Shown in pieces: positions 11,591 to 24,106 of a stretch of 64,000 nucleotides of DNA. The DNA is from Coenobita brevimanus (lineage: Eukaryota > Arthropoda > Malacostraca > Decapoda > Coenobitidae). Positions within the stretch are counted from its first letter, which is position 1. Each line of letters opens with the position of its first letter. The position numbers and the translations under genes are program-made. The stretch is from the NCBI GenBank assembly GCA_032717465.1, contig CM064696.1:54147277-54211276 (forward strand), in the 5' to 3' direction. The notes beneath the pieces are model-generated. The model did not search any database, was not told where the DNA came from, and worked only from the letters and a program-made list of their open reading frames with translations.

Positions 11591-12900
11591 ACAGGGGAAA
11601 CTGAAATAGCAGCCGTGGCAACGGAGGGCATCACAACACCCCCAGGAGGCGACAACGGAGGGATAGGTAAGGCCGCGCGCGACGTCCGTGCGATATGGGC
11701 ATACGTCCCATACGGCTAGGCGCCCCTATTCCAAGGAGTGCACCCGGCGCAAACATCTCAGTCCGAGTGCATTACCCTCCAACCGATCCAGCCTTCGTCA
11801 GGATCGGGGTGGAGCTAATAAAACAGCTCCAGGCAGCACCCCAGTGATGGCCGGTAGCCGCACTCTACAAGCAATGGCCTGTAGCCGTGCAACTGTGACG
11901 GCCGGTAGCCGCACACTAAAAGCGATGGCCTGTAGTCGTGCAACTGTGACAGCCGGTAGCTGCACCTTTGAAAGACGGCCAGCAGATGCTCATAGTGCTG
12001 CCCCCCCCCTCCCTGCAGAACCCGTGACGGCCTGTTGCCGCAAGTGGGGAGAGAACGGTACGCCCTCTCTATTTCTGCAGTTGCCTCAAGGGGCATGACA
12101 CCGTTGATGGCCGGCAGCCGCACCAGTAGACAAGGGACGGCCTGTAGCTGTCCTTCACCTACGCGTCGCCCCTCATACGGGACTTCGGTGACAGCCGGTA
12201 GCCGCGCCCGTAGACATGTGACAGCAGGTAGCCGCCCTTTGTCTGCAGTCCCATTAGGAAGTCGGGCCCAGGTGACGGCCAATTGTAGCACCGACGGGAA
12301 AGGGATGGCCTGTAGCCGCTCTCCTCCTGATGCCCAAGGGACCTCAGCAATGGCCGGTAGCCGCGCCAGGAAGGGGCACCTTAAAAGCCCCTTGCCCCCT
12401 GTGACTTCACAACCTGAGGGAGACCCCTGCTCCAGCTGCCCCACCGGTGGCAGAGCAAGTCCAACCCTTAACTCCCCAGACCAAGGCAGCCTCCAGGAGG
12501 AGAACCTTCCCATCGAGGACTGGTGGAGAGGGCATGTCCTGACCCCAGGGCTGCACTCCATCCAGTAGGCACCAGAGGGAGACCAGCACCTGTCGGACTC
12601 CTGCCACCAGCAACGCCACAGCCCTACCCTGATGGTGAAGCAGCGGGAGCGAGACCGCAGTAGATGGGCTCTCCACGGTGCTCCTAGTGTCCCGCGGCGT
12701 GACCTCTCCAGTTCAGAAAAGGAGCAACGCCCTTCCCCCACCGTGCGCCCGCAGGAGTGTCTTCAGAGGATTTTTGGCCCCAATCCCGAGGGACAAACTC
12801 CAGTACCAAGCCCCTCCAGTGTAGGGCCCTTCACCACCCCTGACGACAGCCCGTTCCGGAGGACGACACCCCCACGAGTAGTCCCGTGACCCTTCAACGA
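11590..12900 (+). pseudogene. GC-rich degenerate gag-like block with TAGSR/ACSR repeats
   Basis: This block is far richer in G+C than its flanks. Plus-strand frames (11688-12098, then 12035-12568 and 12632-12889 in another frame, separated by one TAG) encode repeated (V/M)TAGSR and MACSR words, then a Pro/Ser-rich tail with EDWWRGHVL. Thirteen copies of a GGCC(G/T)GTAGCCGC-type DNA motif underlie this (from about 11847 to 12360). The layout suggests the gag/ORF1 of a decayed retroelement, but no domain is recognised. The 308-codon antisense frame (12741-11815) is treated as a shadow. Confidence 0.4.
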
Positions 12901-13170
12901 TAGGACACCTGAGGGGACACAGCCGACACTGGGACGCCGCCTGTAAGCCGCTGGCCCCCCTCTTTAGTTGGCCCGCTCCCTTGCCCCACATTCCCCTAGT
13001 GAATGTGATTTCCCTGCCCACGAGGCGAAAGAGAAAGTGACTATCAGAGTGAAGAATGCAGTGACAGAGTCTAACTTGTGTGCTAAGCCGACTCCGTACC
13101 TTCTTTACCCCTGCACAGTTGTTGACTTTATACACAGGTTTTATTCGCCCGTGTAGAGTACAACCCTCAT

Positions 13171-13680
13171 GTGTGGGAAGGCTCCCCACATACAGCTCAT
13201 CTTAATAGGGTGGAGTCAAAGGCTTTTCATCTCATTAACTCTCCACCTCTTACTGGCTCCCTTCAACCTCTGTCTCTTCACTGCACTGTTATCTCTTTAT
13301 CTCTTTTCTATCGCTACTTCCATCGTCACTGCTCCTCTGAACTGTCTGCTTGCATCCCTCCACCTCTACGATGGGCACATAGCACCCATTTAGCAACAAA
13401 CTCTCAACCCTTTTCTGTCCAACTCTCTAATGCAAGAGTTAACTGTTACTCCCAGTCCTTCAATTATGCAACAGGTCAACTCTGGAACTGTCTCCCTCTG
13501 TCTGTATTTCCTACTTCCTATGATCTCCAGTCTTTCAAATGCAGTGTGTCCAGGCATCTCAAAATGAACAGATCTTGAATTTGGCTCACTTTTGTATTGT
13601 TTTTGTTTTTTTCTTGGAAGGAATTGTTTGTGGGCTCCTAGCCTTTGATTTCTTCTTACTCGCATTAAAAAAAAAAAAAA
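13171..13680 (+). mobile_element. 5'-truncated LINE 3' end with poly(A) tail
   Basis: The open frame to TGA 13576 contains YFHRHCSSELSACIPPPLRW, FSVQLSNARVNCYSQSF, LWNCLPLSVFPTSYD and LQSFKCSVSRHL. The RLWNSLP-VFP---L--FK---RHL pattern is the standard C-terminus of jockey/CR1-group non-LTR retrotransposons. About 90 bases of 3' UTR and a 14-base A run at 13667-13681 follow. The intact end and poly(A) suggest a relatively recent insertion. Confidence 0.85.
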
Positions 13681-14879
13681 ACTACCTGAACTCTACTAAA
13701 TTGTGATAAGAGACATAAGCAGTGTTCCACCTCCCTATTTCATTTAGCGTAACACAAGACAGGTACACAATTATCATAAAATACAAGCAGCCCTAGAACA
13801 AAGTGTAATCCCATCCTCACTTAAGTACAGTGTCTGTCCATCTGTTCCCGAGACTGTCGGTATCCTGCTTGACACCTGTGGCTTATATATACTGTACCTG
13901 CCAATTCCAGTTCTTGCCTTTGGACAGAGTCTCGTGAATTGTCTCACTTCCTGCATCGAGAGTTTGGTTACATGCTGTACATGTAAGGTTGTCGCCCTGT
14001 GTTTTTATGCTGTGTTCCTCTTACACTGTGTCTAAGCTCCGGTCTAGAAAGGGAACTCAGATATACCTTAGGTGTTGTTAGGACAGGAAGCCGACCTAAA
14101 AACACCTAACATAACAAATTAGAAACATGGAAAGATCCAGCATTCTCATTTCCTTTTCCTTCGTGCAAAACAAAGGTGGTTATTTCTCTCATCGCAACTA
14201 ACATTTGTGTTTGTTGGAACTAAATGAGACGTTTCCTGCAAACTGAAGTTACGACAGAGCTAACACCTGAATTTCACATTGATATCTTATTGTAGCCTTC
14301 TCATACCTTTGCATTACAATGAGGTTACTGGTTATGTTTTTGTGATGTGCTACTTTTTTTTTTTTTTTTTTTTTTAATAACTGATCATTCCACAGGGAAA
14401 AGCGTGCAGAAAACTAAAACCGCGGGTAAGTTAGTAAGGAACTCATACACCACGATACCACTCCATGCATGTTAATAAGGTCAGAGATAGCCTATATGTG
14501 AATTTAATACGCTGTTCCGAAAGTACTGCTCTTTAAATTCATTATTTCTCTATTTTCCATTCAATGTTGTTCTGTATTCATTCAGGGATTTTTCCGTTCT
14601 CTCATCTCATACGCAGTTTTCCATTACCTCAGACCTGGTAGGGAAACACCTGTAGTAGTTCCACTGAATCTATACTTTATATAAGTTTAAAGTACTATGC
14701 AGCTGGTGGAGAGGGAAACCTTCACCCAGTGACACAAGACAGCCTACTGTATAACCAGGCGACCAGAGGTATCCACAGGTAAGGCTCATATAGGGACTAC
14801 AGAGTTCCTGCCCCTTTCCCTTAATGAGTACATCTCTCTCCCTGTTATAGAGAACCTACCCCCAAACTTTCTCTCTCGC

Positions 14880-15075
14880 TCTTATAGAGAACCTACCCTC
14901 AAACTGTCATTACACAGCACTGCAGGGTAAAAGAAATGTCCCTCAACTTGATCCTCCCTATCTCTTGAAGGAGGAGGTGGTGGACTGAAGAAAAGTAAAT
15001 TCACTCTACAGTCCACCCAGTTCACGTCCACATGAGCCTGAAGCCACAAGAACAAGTATTCTACATATGGGTCGC
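14880..15075 (+). repeat. Dispersed repeat family E
   Basis: Contains TCCCTCAACTTGATCCTCCC, CTACAGTCCACCCAGTTCAC and ATGAGCCTGAAGCCACAAGA. Related copies: 19945-20060 (minus), 44390-44580, 45625-45700 (partial), 56110-56310 and 60680-60850 (minus). A shared CTGCAGTCCA...TGAGCCTGGGGCCAC core defines the family. Class unknown. Confidence 0.6.
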
Positions 15076-15149
15076 TCTGACTGATGGTGACCCTAGGGCA
15101 GGGAGAGGAGTAGCAGCGTCCAGACAGCTCAAGTTTGCCCATGCTTCCA

Positions 15150-16330
15150 TTCACTCATCATTTAAGCCCATGGAGTCCTGGCTCCATCTGATAGGCCAAA
15201 AAATTTCACCATGTTCTGTAGCTTCACATATACTTATCCAACAGAGCCAATCCGAACGCTGTCACATTAAAACGGGGTGCCAAATCCAGCCAGCTCGATC
15301 TTGTCAGTCCCCTAGCCTCTTCAACTTCCATACCTCTCTTCCTCACACTCTTCCACCTTCAAATTTGCTCAGATATACCCTTTTCACCAATCTGTTGTCA
15401 TCCAGTCTCTCCACACAACCATACAATCTCAGTACACTCTCTTTGATTCTGGTGTCCACAGACTTCCTCACTCCACATCTTTCATGAATCACATTATTCT
15501 GTACCCTATCCACTCTCTTCACTCCACATACATACCTCGGCAGTCCCATCTCCACTGCTCTTACTTTTGACTTTTCATTTTCATGCCACACCATGGTCTC
15601 TCACCTATAGGTTAAAGTTGGCAGTAACACTCCTTCATACAAGGCTCATGCAGCTGCAATACTCAAGCCTGTTTCTTATCAAGGCCTTCAATGCAACAGC
15701 TACTTTCTTCCCATGTGTCACTCTACTTTACACTTCTTTTGCACATTTTTCTCTTTTTCTATCACTGTACCCAGGTATTTGAACTCTCTCACCAGTTCTA
15801 GTCTCTCTCCATTCACTTTAATATCACACTGGGAATCACCTTGTTTCAAAAACCATCACTTAACTCTTTTCTACATTTACTCTCAAGGCACAATGCTCAC
15901 AGACATCTACAAAACTCTGCACTAGTCAACCAAGCTCTAGTCCGGTACTTGCAAGTAGCACTGCATTATCGGCATACACCAAATTTGAGATACTGTATTC
16001 CATCCATCACCATTCATTACCAACACCATCCTTCTCTCCATTACTCATGTCTTTACTTCTTGTAACACACCATTCAAATATATATATATACTGAACAACC
16101 ATGGGGTCATCACACAACCTCGTCACATACCCACACTGATAGTGAACCATTCACTTAGATGCTCATTTACCCTTACACATGCCTCACTACCATCATAAAA
16201 ACTCTTAACGGCACCTAGCCCCTTACCATCTACACAGTACATGCTCAAAACCTTCCACAATCCTTCTCTGTTTACTCTGTCGTATGCTTTTTCCAAAATT
16301 CTGTTACTATGCTAAATCCATTTGGGAGAT
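15150..16330 (-). pseudogene. Second copy of the RTE-like retrotransposon relic, antisense
   Basis: The reverse complement parallels the copy at 47670-48900 through the reverse transcriptase and the C-terminal region; for example the antisense peptides MCHSTLHFFCTF and FYIYSQGTMLTDIYKTLH here match MCHSTFCFFCTF and FYIYSQGMMLTYISKTLH there. It has stops and frameshifts. The 3' end is near 15150-15250 and the (TA)n at 16078-16090 may be a later insertion. Confidence 0.75.
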
Positions 16331-18970
16331 TACATTTCTTAAATACAGTAGAATGTTTGCACCTTATGAAACTTATTTATTTATACCTTGGTAAGTACCA
16401 TAGTAATACTGTATACATTGCATAATACATGTCTGAATAATAAAGTACATGATAAAAAGTAAAGGATCTAATTATTCCTTATTCCCAAGACCCTTACCAA
16501 GCAAAAAGCACCTCTTTCGTTATGTAATGATGCAACCAGTAGCCTGTATTCTTCAGGTTTGGATGCTGGCCATCATTTTATGCCTGTCTATAAATGTACA
16601 GATTTTGGTGTTAAGATGTTAATGTTTCACATACCATTCTATTGCTTTTTGGGCAAGTAAGATGAAGCAAAAGTGTGGCCATTATGCTGGCTCCATAACC
16701 AACTTAAATTTTTTCCATTTCTTTACAGTATTTAAATGTCACAAAATCTAAATTCTGCAAGAGCTTGGCAGTAAAAAGTAGTCATAAAATTCAAAGTCCC
16801 ACTGCATACAGTTTCACACAAGGCAGGACAGTCCAATAATGGTATGTGATGGGAAAAAGCACAATGGCAGAGAAACATTATGGACAAGCTAGGTGAGTGC
16901 ATACAGAACACTACCATTCAAGAGCGGTTTGATACAGACTCCTGGAACCCCACAAGGCAGACAAGACATTGAAGAAGAGGGTTACCATGCCTCAGAAGAC
17001 ATTTTATGGCTGTCTTCATCTCTCAGTAAAGATAAAAGAGGGTTTTTGGTGAAGTAAAAATCAGTTTTTGTTAACACATCAGGTATAAATAAAAGAGGAC
17101 ATTTTTAATTTTTGTAATACATGATGTATAAACCATAAACAGGCCAAATAAAGTAAAAAAAAAAAAAGTAATATATATTAAGTACTTATCTAGTTTACTT
17201 CTGACAAAATATATGTAACCGTTTACAATGTCTGCCATACTTCTGTACCTGTAATGTTTCACACAAGTACCAGGTCACCTCTAGGTTGAACTATTGTGTT
17301 CATTCCTTCCTTACACTCAAATCATCTTGACTTGCTGGATGGTTAGAGGGATGCATTAGACTGAGAACTTGGTTAGATTCATACTTTCCAGCACCAAACA
17401 CCGCATAATGATGCACTTTACTGTATTTCAACTGGTCACAGACAAAACTGCTGTTTTGATCTAGCGCCACCCATACTCTTTAAACTTGTTCAAATAATGC
17501 AGTATCATGTCACGGTATAAAAGATGGTAAGCCAGGTTCAATAACTGGTCTAATTCTAGATATAACAAAATCAGTATAATGTATCATACAAGTAATAATA
17601 CAGTTGTCCATTTCCAGGCACTACAAGGCCATTACTACCATACACGTGATAATTTGCCAACTTTACACTGAACATGTATTGATACAGTACTGCAGGCACT
17701 ATCCAGGTTACATATTTCATTTAAAAATGCAATATGCAAAATTTCATGCAATCTAAAAATGCTGTCTCATATGTTAGTAGTAACAACATAAACTTTCCAA
17801 GTTTTCAAAACTAACTTTAGGAAGCACCATATGATTACGGGTAGTATTTACAAAAGATATAGATTGTCAAAGTACAAAACTACAAGCTGAATACTGGGCT
17901 AGCAATAATGATTACTACTTACTTGTCCAACATGCAACAGAAGGGCTCACCTAACACTGTAAGTTGCAACGTCTATTAAAAAAATAATAATAAAACAAAA
18001 TACAATAGTATCCATTATACTGACACAGGGCTCCAAGAAGTATCTACGTCAAATAAATTACCTTTATAATATAAATTTCTATGATGATTACCCAGAATTA
18101 CATTTGAATGAGGAGCAGTCTAGAAACATGTCATAGCAAGTATAAATATATATGACTAACTTACAACGGATAATATTAGCACTCTTCTTATAGTTGTGGA
18201 TGGCTTGTAACAGGTACAAATCTGACAACCCTGAGCTGGATATCTACACACCAAGATCCCTCTTCTCACTACTGTAATCTACTTATTTCTGAGCATGCTT
18301 AAAAAAAAATTCATTACAAAATCTATTGTATTCTATCTACATACTCCATTTTGGAAAAAAAAAAAAAAAAAAAAAAAAAAAATTAGTATAGTACCTTTTG
18401 TTCAAATTATGAAGAAAGTTTCATAAAGGCTTCAATCTAATTGAAATATTTAATCAAACCAGCACCCAGATGATATTATACTACCAAGTCTTATGGTTAC
18501 AGTGCTGTACTTCATGTTTTAATTTCATGTCTCACTAAAATGAGGACAGCTTAATTATCCTGTCTCAAGATCTAGGTCACTCTACACTCCTAGAATGTTG
18601 TCTTTCATTATATGGATAGAGTACCAAATACTTGGATTCAAAGAAAACAAAAATGCAATTTCGTCTAATGAATCAACAGATATTATCTGAACTTGAAACT
18701 TCCCTATCATAAATACTACAGTACTATACTCATTAGTTTAGCCCATTCAGTTCAATTCAAGTTTTTATTCTGCTATTTCAAAATTATTCTGTTCAGATTA
18801 GAAGAGTAATGTAAGGATAAAGAGATTAACAGAAGCTATAACAAACCTCTCTGGCAGTTGCAAACTTAAAACACATTAACCAACTGAAGGGGCTGAGCTC
18901 TCACTGCTAATACAAGAGTGAGAATCAACTTCCCTGCTATCCCTGGACCAGATCCAGGTTACCCTCTGGC
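16330..18970. other. AT-rich 3' flank of PEF1
   Basis: No coding signal. An A run of about 29 at 18354-18381 and a 12-base A run at 17156-17167 are present. The region nearest 18970 is presumably PEF1 3' UTR; beyond that nothing is recognised. Confidence 0.5.
18764..18769 (-). terminator. Candidate poly(A) signal for PEF1
   Basis: AATAAA on the minus strand, about 200 bases after the peflin stop. No GT-rich downstream element was confirmed, and other AT-rich candidates occur further on, so this is only the nearest match. Confidence 0.4.
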
Positions 18971-21595
18971 CTAAATAAGACTAGTGAAGGCCACGTTGAT
19001 AAAGTCTTCATAGTTGATGGTGATGACACCCTTCATCTCTCGGTCACGTGCCTTGAAGGCTTCGGTCAGGTTACGCAGCTGGATGTTGCATACGATGAAG
19101 TTGTCCAGGGTTATTTTACGCAACCGTGGTGAAAATTTGGACACCAGGAACCCTATGAATTGAGGGCTCAGTCGATATCCCATCTGCTGTAGGGCTAATG
19201 GTTGAGAAAAAGAGATAGTTAGATCTGGTTACTATGGTATAAGCAAGAAAAGAGTCAAATGACTTTATGGTGCCACATATGACAGGGAAATCACAGTAAT
19301 GTGATCATCCACGTATGACACAAACATCCACAAGAGCAGACAAAAATTTTACCTCAAAGAGTCTTACCAACAGCTGTATCCCTCCACTGTGGAAAACTAA
19401 AGGCAGCATACAAGTCCATATTCTTGTCAGTTGATGAGGCTTTCTTGGATGTCTTCCTTAATGAATTATTTTGCTCAATACACCTCATTATACCCTTACT
19501 TGTTCTCTCTCTCTCTCTCTCTCACTCAATATAAACAGAGCTTGCATAAATAACAAAGAGAATTTTAACATGCACAAACAAACTGGCAAGGAAGAGGTGC
19601 CAGAAAGCTTCCTAACACAATAAGAATAACAGTCAGCCCTCATCCTTCCTTACCAGTGCCCATTTCACTCTCATCAATGGTGCCAGAGTTGTCACGGTCA
19701 TAGCGACGGTACACGTCTGTCCACTGGTTGATAAATGTGAACAGCTGCCCAAACTCCTGCAAGTTGATAGTGCCTGTACGGTCATGATCAAACATACCTG
19801 GAAAAAGACAGATTGACTGTAATTAAAAATAAAGAATATGAAGCGGACAGTGATCCTACACTTCAATGGTCTGCCTACTCTTGGTTATTCTATACTCTCA
19901 GATTTATCTGATGTCAGGATACTGTATCATGAAATTCCTAAAATACAGTTGTTATTCTGGCCTCAGACTCATCTGAATGTGAACAGATGGACTGCTGGCT
20001 GAAACTGCCCTTCCACACCACCACTCTCATTTCATGGGATAGGGAGGGAGTCAAGTGACATATGTATAACCAGGATTTTCCTTACAACTGATACTGTAAA
20101 CTGGAAGAGACTAGCAATTCAGTTTTATAAGTGTCAGTGTTACCAATAATGCAGTTTCAACAGGAAATTTTCCTTTACTGTATTTTAGATCTGGCAGCAG
20201 AGAAATGTCAAAATATGAGACTTATAACAAGACATACTGTTATAAGTGTAACAGCTATCATCAACATTTATAGGGGCACAAAACTCAGTCTTGCCTACAA
20301 TTTTAGTACTATGCTATGATCATATGAAATTTGATGAGCCTTAGTAATGACATATAGGAGGTATGAATCTACTTAGGGTGCTAGTCAAATATATCTTCCA
20401 ATCTGACTTTACTCAGTCATTCAATGACCTGCAAGGGACTAAGGATTATTCGGTCACAGCAAATGCACAACAGGTACTGCTACTCACTGATCATAAGGCG
20501 GCAGGATTCTTCAGAAAACTTGGACCAATTGCCATTCTGAAGTGCCTGACGCAGCTCATGGGCGTTTATTTGGCCAGAATTGTCTTGATCCACAGCACGG
20601 AACCACGACGCCACACTGGGGTCCACACCAGGAGGAGCACCAGGATAGCCTGTAAGAATGAAAACAACGGTAACTGCCAATCTCATACTGGCCTCTTTGA
20701 AGTGTATGAGCCTAAGGCTAGATTATAGTTGTCCTCAACATTTAAGAGTAGGAGACAAACCTACACCCCTGGGAGTGTTTTACATGATGAGAAAACCAGC
20801 AGTCACTTCTAGGACTCGGATGGCAGCATGTAAGCCAGAGCCCTTTCTGTTATAAACAGATAAATAATTAGGCACTTTTGCCTCACACAAATACGGTAGG
20901 AGAGAGGTATCAATGGTGAAACGGTGAGCATAATGCTTTCATGGATAAGTAACTGTTTCGTTTTCGTTTTTGAAGGCTCCAAGCAACGACTCCATGGATA
21001 TAGTGACCTTGGGTCGGTTATCCCTCAATTAATAACGACCATTGGATATAGTGAACTTTTGGATATAACGACCCACCCCTCCTCCCAATAGTTCATTATA
21101 TCGAGGGTTTGCTGTGTGTATATATATATATAAACTCTCAATTATCCTGTGTAATTCTGCCATGCCCAATGCTGACTAATGTGAGACACCAGATATTGCA
21201 CAATACCCCCAATCGACTCAATACAGTACTGTATTTGGCGCTGGGCCAGATATTACGTTACTATCCGTCCCAACCCTCTATCCTAAAAACTTTCCCTTGA
21301 GTAAAAGATGAAAAGTAAGCATAAAATACAATAGTCTCCCTATCTATCTATCTACAGCTTGATGCCACAATCCCATTGTGTAATGACACAATACAGTGTT
21401 GATTGGCTACTTTATGAGCTGAATGATACACCTCGATGCCAGATACTGCACAGAATTGCCAGTTACGTCCTGTTTCAACCAGATATTCAGTAATTTTGCC
21501 AGTTGTTGCTTTAACAGAGCTAAGCCAGCAGCGCTGGATATTGCGACGATGAATTATTGAGAGTTTACTGTATATGTGTGTGTGTGTATAGACAG

Positions 21596-21626
<31 letters not shown>

Positions 21627-23065
21627 ATATATAAACCTAATACAAATCTTCTTTCCTTTGCCAGACACAATAATCCTGTAAGGGGTAGCCACAAACAAAT
21701 CACCTCCATGTCACCCTGTCCCCCACCATTTCACTCCCTTATTCCTAGCTTACACCCCCCTCTCTCATATACCTCTCCACTTCATCCCTCCCCCCCCTCC
21801 CTCTTTCCCCCTCCACCTCACTCATATACACTCTTCTTGTCAGTCACTCACTCTCCATCCTAATACAAATGAGCTATAGCATTTTCTTTTCCTGCCACTG
21901 AGCTTTGTGAAATAACGCAAGAGGATGAAATTCAGGAACATGTTAAGGTGAAAAAATTATGGCGAGTGTACCTTGCTGTGGCTGTCCTGGGTATCCCTGG
22001 CCAGGGTATCCACCAGGGGGAGGCTGCTGTCCCGGGTAACCCTGTGGCTGGCCGGGATACCCTCCTGGGGGTGGCTGCTGACCTGGGTACCCACCTGGGG
22101 GTGGCTGCTGGCCTGGGTACCCACCATAACCTGGCTGCTGGCCAGGGTAGCCACCTGGGGGAATCTGTACCATAACACAACATACTGTATCCAGTGCACA
22201 CATTTTTCTTTGGAAAAAAAAAAAAAAAAAAAAAAAAAGTGAAATTGCAAGAGAACTCCCTTGCATAAAATTTACAGTTGTAATATTTTAATCAATAAAC
22301 TTTAACATAATTGCCATTGTGACAGCTTTAAAAACTTGCAGAAATGTGTAACTTGAAAGATATCAACAATTAAACCATCAGTTTTATGCACAAACCATGG
22401 CAAACAGTCACCAGCTATGTTGGACTTATACGTTGATTCAGCTCCAAAGTCAATCTACCACTAACTGTTCATCTCTGCTACCCTAACCTAACACAACTCA
22501 TTCTAACCTTATTCAGTCAAACCTAACCTAACATAATTGAATCAGACCTAACCTAATTCAACCAAACCTAACAACCTAATTTAACCTAACCTGAACAATT
22601 TGGGGATGAATTAGTTTCAGATCCAAATCAACCCATTACCCTCTGCAGGATGCCACTGCCGATATTAACAAACTTAACTTCAAGCTCTTGAGTAACATTA
22701 TTTTAGCAAAATTATGGGTGTTATATATCTGCAGAATCTGGATATCATGAAAGATAATCCCTGTCATAAAATTTTCTGCATTTGTTAATGGAAGCTCCCC
22801 TTCCATCTGTCCAAAATTAACTTTCTAAAATTACCGTGATTAGGCATAACAACATATGTATAATAATACCGACGAAATCAGGGTCGTAACCTAAAACTTA
22901 ACACCATCTGGTGCCAATCTGTATGTTACTCTTGTCTAAGCCCACACAGCTGTCTACTAGCAATATTAGTGTCTCTGAAAAATGATAACACTACCAAAAT
23001 AATCTCTAACGTAATTAATATTACATGAAGAGCATAAATTTTACGGAGGCTGAACTTACACTCAT
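18971..23065 (-). CDS. PEF1: Peflin, penta-EF-hand Ca2+-binding protein (5 exons, 242 aa)
   Basis: Peflin pairs with ALG-2 (PDCD6) in a Ca2+-dependent way and modulates COPII/SEC31 and ER export; it also serves as a CUL3-KLHL12 co-adaptor in vertebrates. Minus-strand exons: 23065-23060, 22164-21972, 20649-20488, 19797-19654, 19194-18971; total 729 nt including TAG, all GT-AG with matching phases. The N-terminus (aa 1-75) is a Gly/Pro/Tyr/Gln domain of [13 protein letters not shown] repeats, as in the family. EF-hand loops are visible at aa 87-98 ([12 protein letters not shown]), 124-135 ([12 protein letters not shown]) and 154-165 ([12 protein letters not shown]); EF4 and EF5 in the last exon are degenerate, as usual for dimerising PEF proteins. 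MGYRLSPQF and RNLTEAF match peflin rather than ALG-2. Human peflin is 284 aa; the shorter length is in the repeat domain. The first exon holds only Met-Ser. Confidence 0.93.
20930..21580. mobile_element. Degenerate pogo/mariner-like MITE remnants in PEF1 intron 2
   Basis: 20930-21115 contains repeated GGATATA(G/A)(T/C)GA-type words and ends in ATATCGAGGGTTTGCTGTG, whose complement resembles the CTCGATATAACGA termini of pogo/Tigger elements. A second piece at about 21126-21575 has inverted ends AAACTCTCAATTAT and AAACTCTCAATAATTC, followed by CTGTA. Both are non-coding and eroded. Confidence 0.45.
21640..21870 (-). mobile_element. LINE family B 3' end in PEF1 intron 2
   Basis: The minus-strand frame ends [14 protein letters not shown], the same terminus as the copy at 8700. 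Upstream on the minus strand it is G/E/R-rich from the pyrimidine tracts. It is sense relative to PEF1. Confidence 0.65.
21972..22164 (-). CDS. PEF1: PEF1 exon 2: YPGQQP-repeat domain
   Basis: This exon encodes aa 3-66, made of roughly eight imperfect repeats of YPGQ(Q)PPPGG. Tandem codon repeats make it a likely site of length polymorphism. In peflin this hydrophobic, flexible region precedes the first EF-hand. The acceptor is followed by ATT (Ile3). A frame extending upstream into a poly(A) run at 22217-22238 is intronic and not coding. Confidence 0.9.
22470..22605. repeat. CCTAA-rich tract in PEF1 intron 1
   Basis: About ten CCTAA pentamers in roughly 130 bases, often doubled as CCTAACCTAA, interspersed with diverged spacers. 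CCTAA/TTAGG is the arthropod telomere repeat. The tract is irregular rather than a perfect array. Confidence 0.6.
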
Positions 23066-23631
23066 TGCAACTTGATACAGAAGGAAAAAACAAGGAACAC
23101 CAACACTTCCTTTGGCTCCTGAGGGGCTATATGCCGGTGACACTCCAACTGGGAAAGGTGAAACCTACAAAATCTACTATACCATAAGGTGCACTGATAA
23201 CGCCGATCACTGTTGATAACGATAACTCACACCGGATATATGATCGAAATACGCCCAGTTCTCTTCTAGAGCGTTTATATAATCCCTTATACGAAAGGTA
23301 TTTGAAATATCTACAGTAAATTTTAAAAACGTCACGTACAAGTTGCAGTTCCAATGATATGATCAGTTCTTCCGATAACGTTACTGAAAGATAGCATCTG
23401 ATAACAGAATGTCAAGCAAATCTTTGACGTTTACGAAATGGTGAGATTCCCTAAGGTCTCTGACGTAGCTTATTTGCTTATGACTCATGCATGTTTTTGT
23501 ATGTAGCATGGTTTTCTTTAATTATGATGAGCTGTTGATACATTTCCGTTAGTCACTACCTCTTAAGAAAAAAAAAAAATGGTAGCATATGACTTATTTC
23601 TGATAAATAATTTTAGCGTTCATGGTTGCAG

Positions 23632-23730
23632 GGACAGCTTTCTTATGAAAAAGAAATTCAGTTGGGCACTCCACAAGGTGGTGTCCTCAATCCGATGCTT
23701 TTCAATATACTAATGGACAAAAAATAGTTC
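23632..23730 (+). pseudogene. Reverse-transcriptase fragment (GTPQGG motif)
   Basis: The frame reads EIQLGTPQGGVLNPMLFNIL followed by M, D, K, K and a stop. GTPQGGVL-P-LFNIL is the conserved domain-B signature of non-LTR retrotransposon reverse transcriptases. Only about 30 codons survive, so the clade cannot be assigned. Confidence 0.75.
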
Positions 23731-24070
23731 ATTCAAGGAAAAAAGCAGGGAGAGCAAGGTTAAGTTTGAAAGCTTCGATGCTTCTTATAAATGAATCCTG
23801 CTATTTAGTAATGGAGTAGGTTTTGAAATTACAAAAATATACTGACAGTCGGTATACAGAATCGACGATCCAGCGTGTCAGCAATTTGAAATAACCCATA
23901 TAATCAATAAAGCTCAAAATCCTAAGGTCTTTCCCCACCCATTCAGTTCGACCAATCAAAATAGCAGCATGAGGAGAAGACGAATTCTGATTGGCCCTTT
24001 CTTAGCAGCCAGTCTTGAGAGGCGAATGACGAGATAGATGAGGAGCAGCAGCTGATTTGGGAGTGTGAAG

Positions 24071-24106
24071 ATGTCATTGAAGGCGGTGATATCTGCTTGG
24101 TGGTGA
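24071..24106 (+). promoter_or_regulatory. Short upstream ORF in RABEP1 5' leader
   Basis: An ATG at 24071 opens an 11-codon frame that stops with TGA just before the RABEP1 ATG at 24111. If the transcript starts upstream of 24071, this uORF would be met first and could lower translation, or favour the second in-frame RABEP1 ATG. The transcription start is unknown. Confidence 0.35.

Noticed and set aside
11815..12741. 308-codon minus-strand open frame with repeated GYRPS words
   Set aside because: It is the longest open frame in the window but lies opposite frames with more coherent repeats, has no recognisable domain, and is expected from a GC-rich tandem motif with few stops. Reported only as part of the degenerate block.
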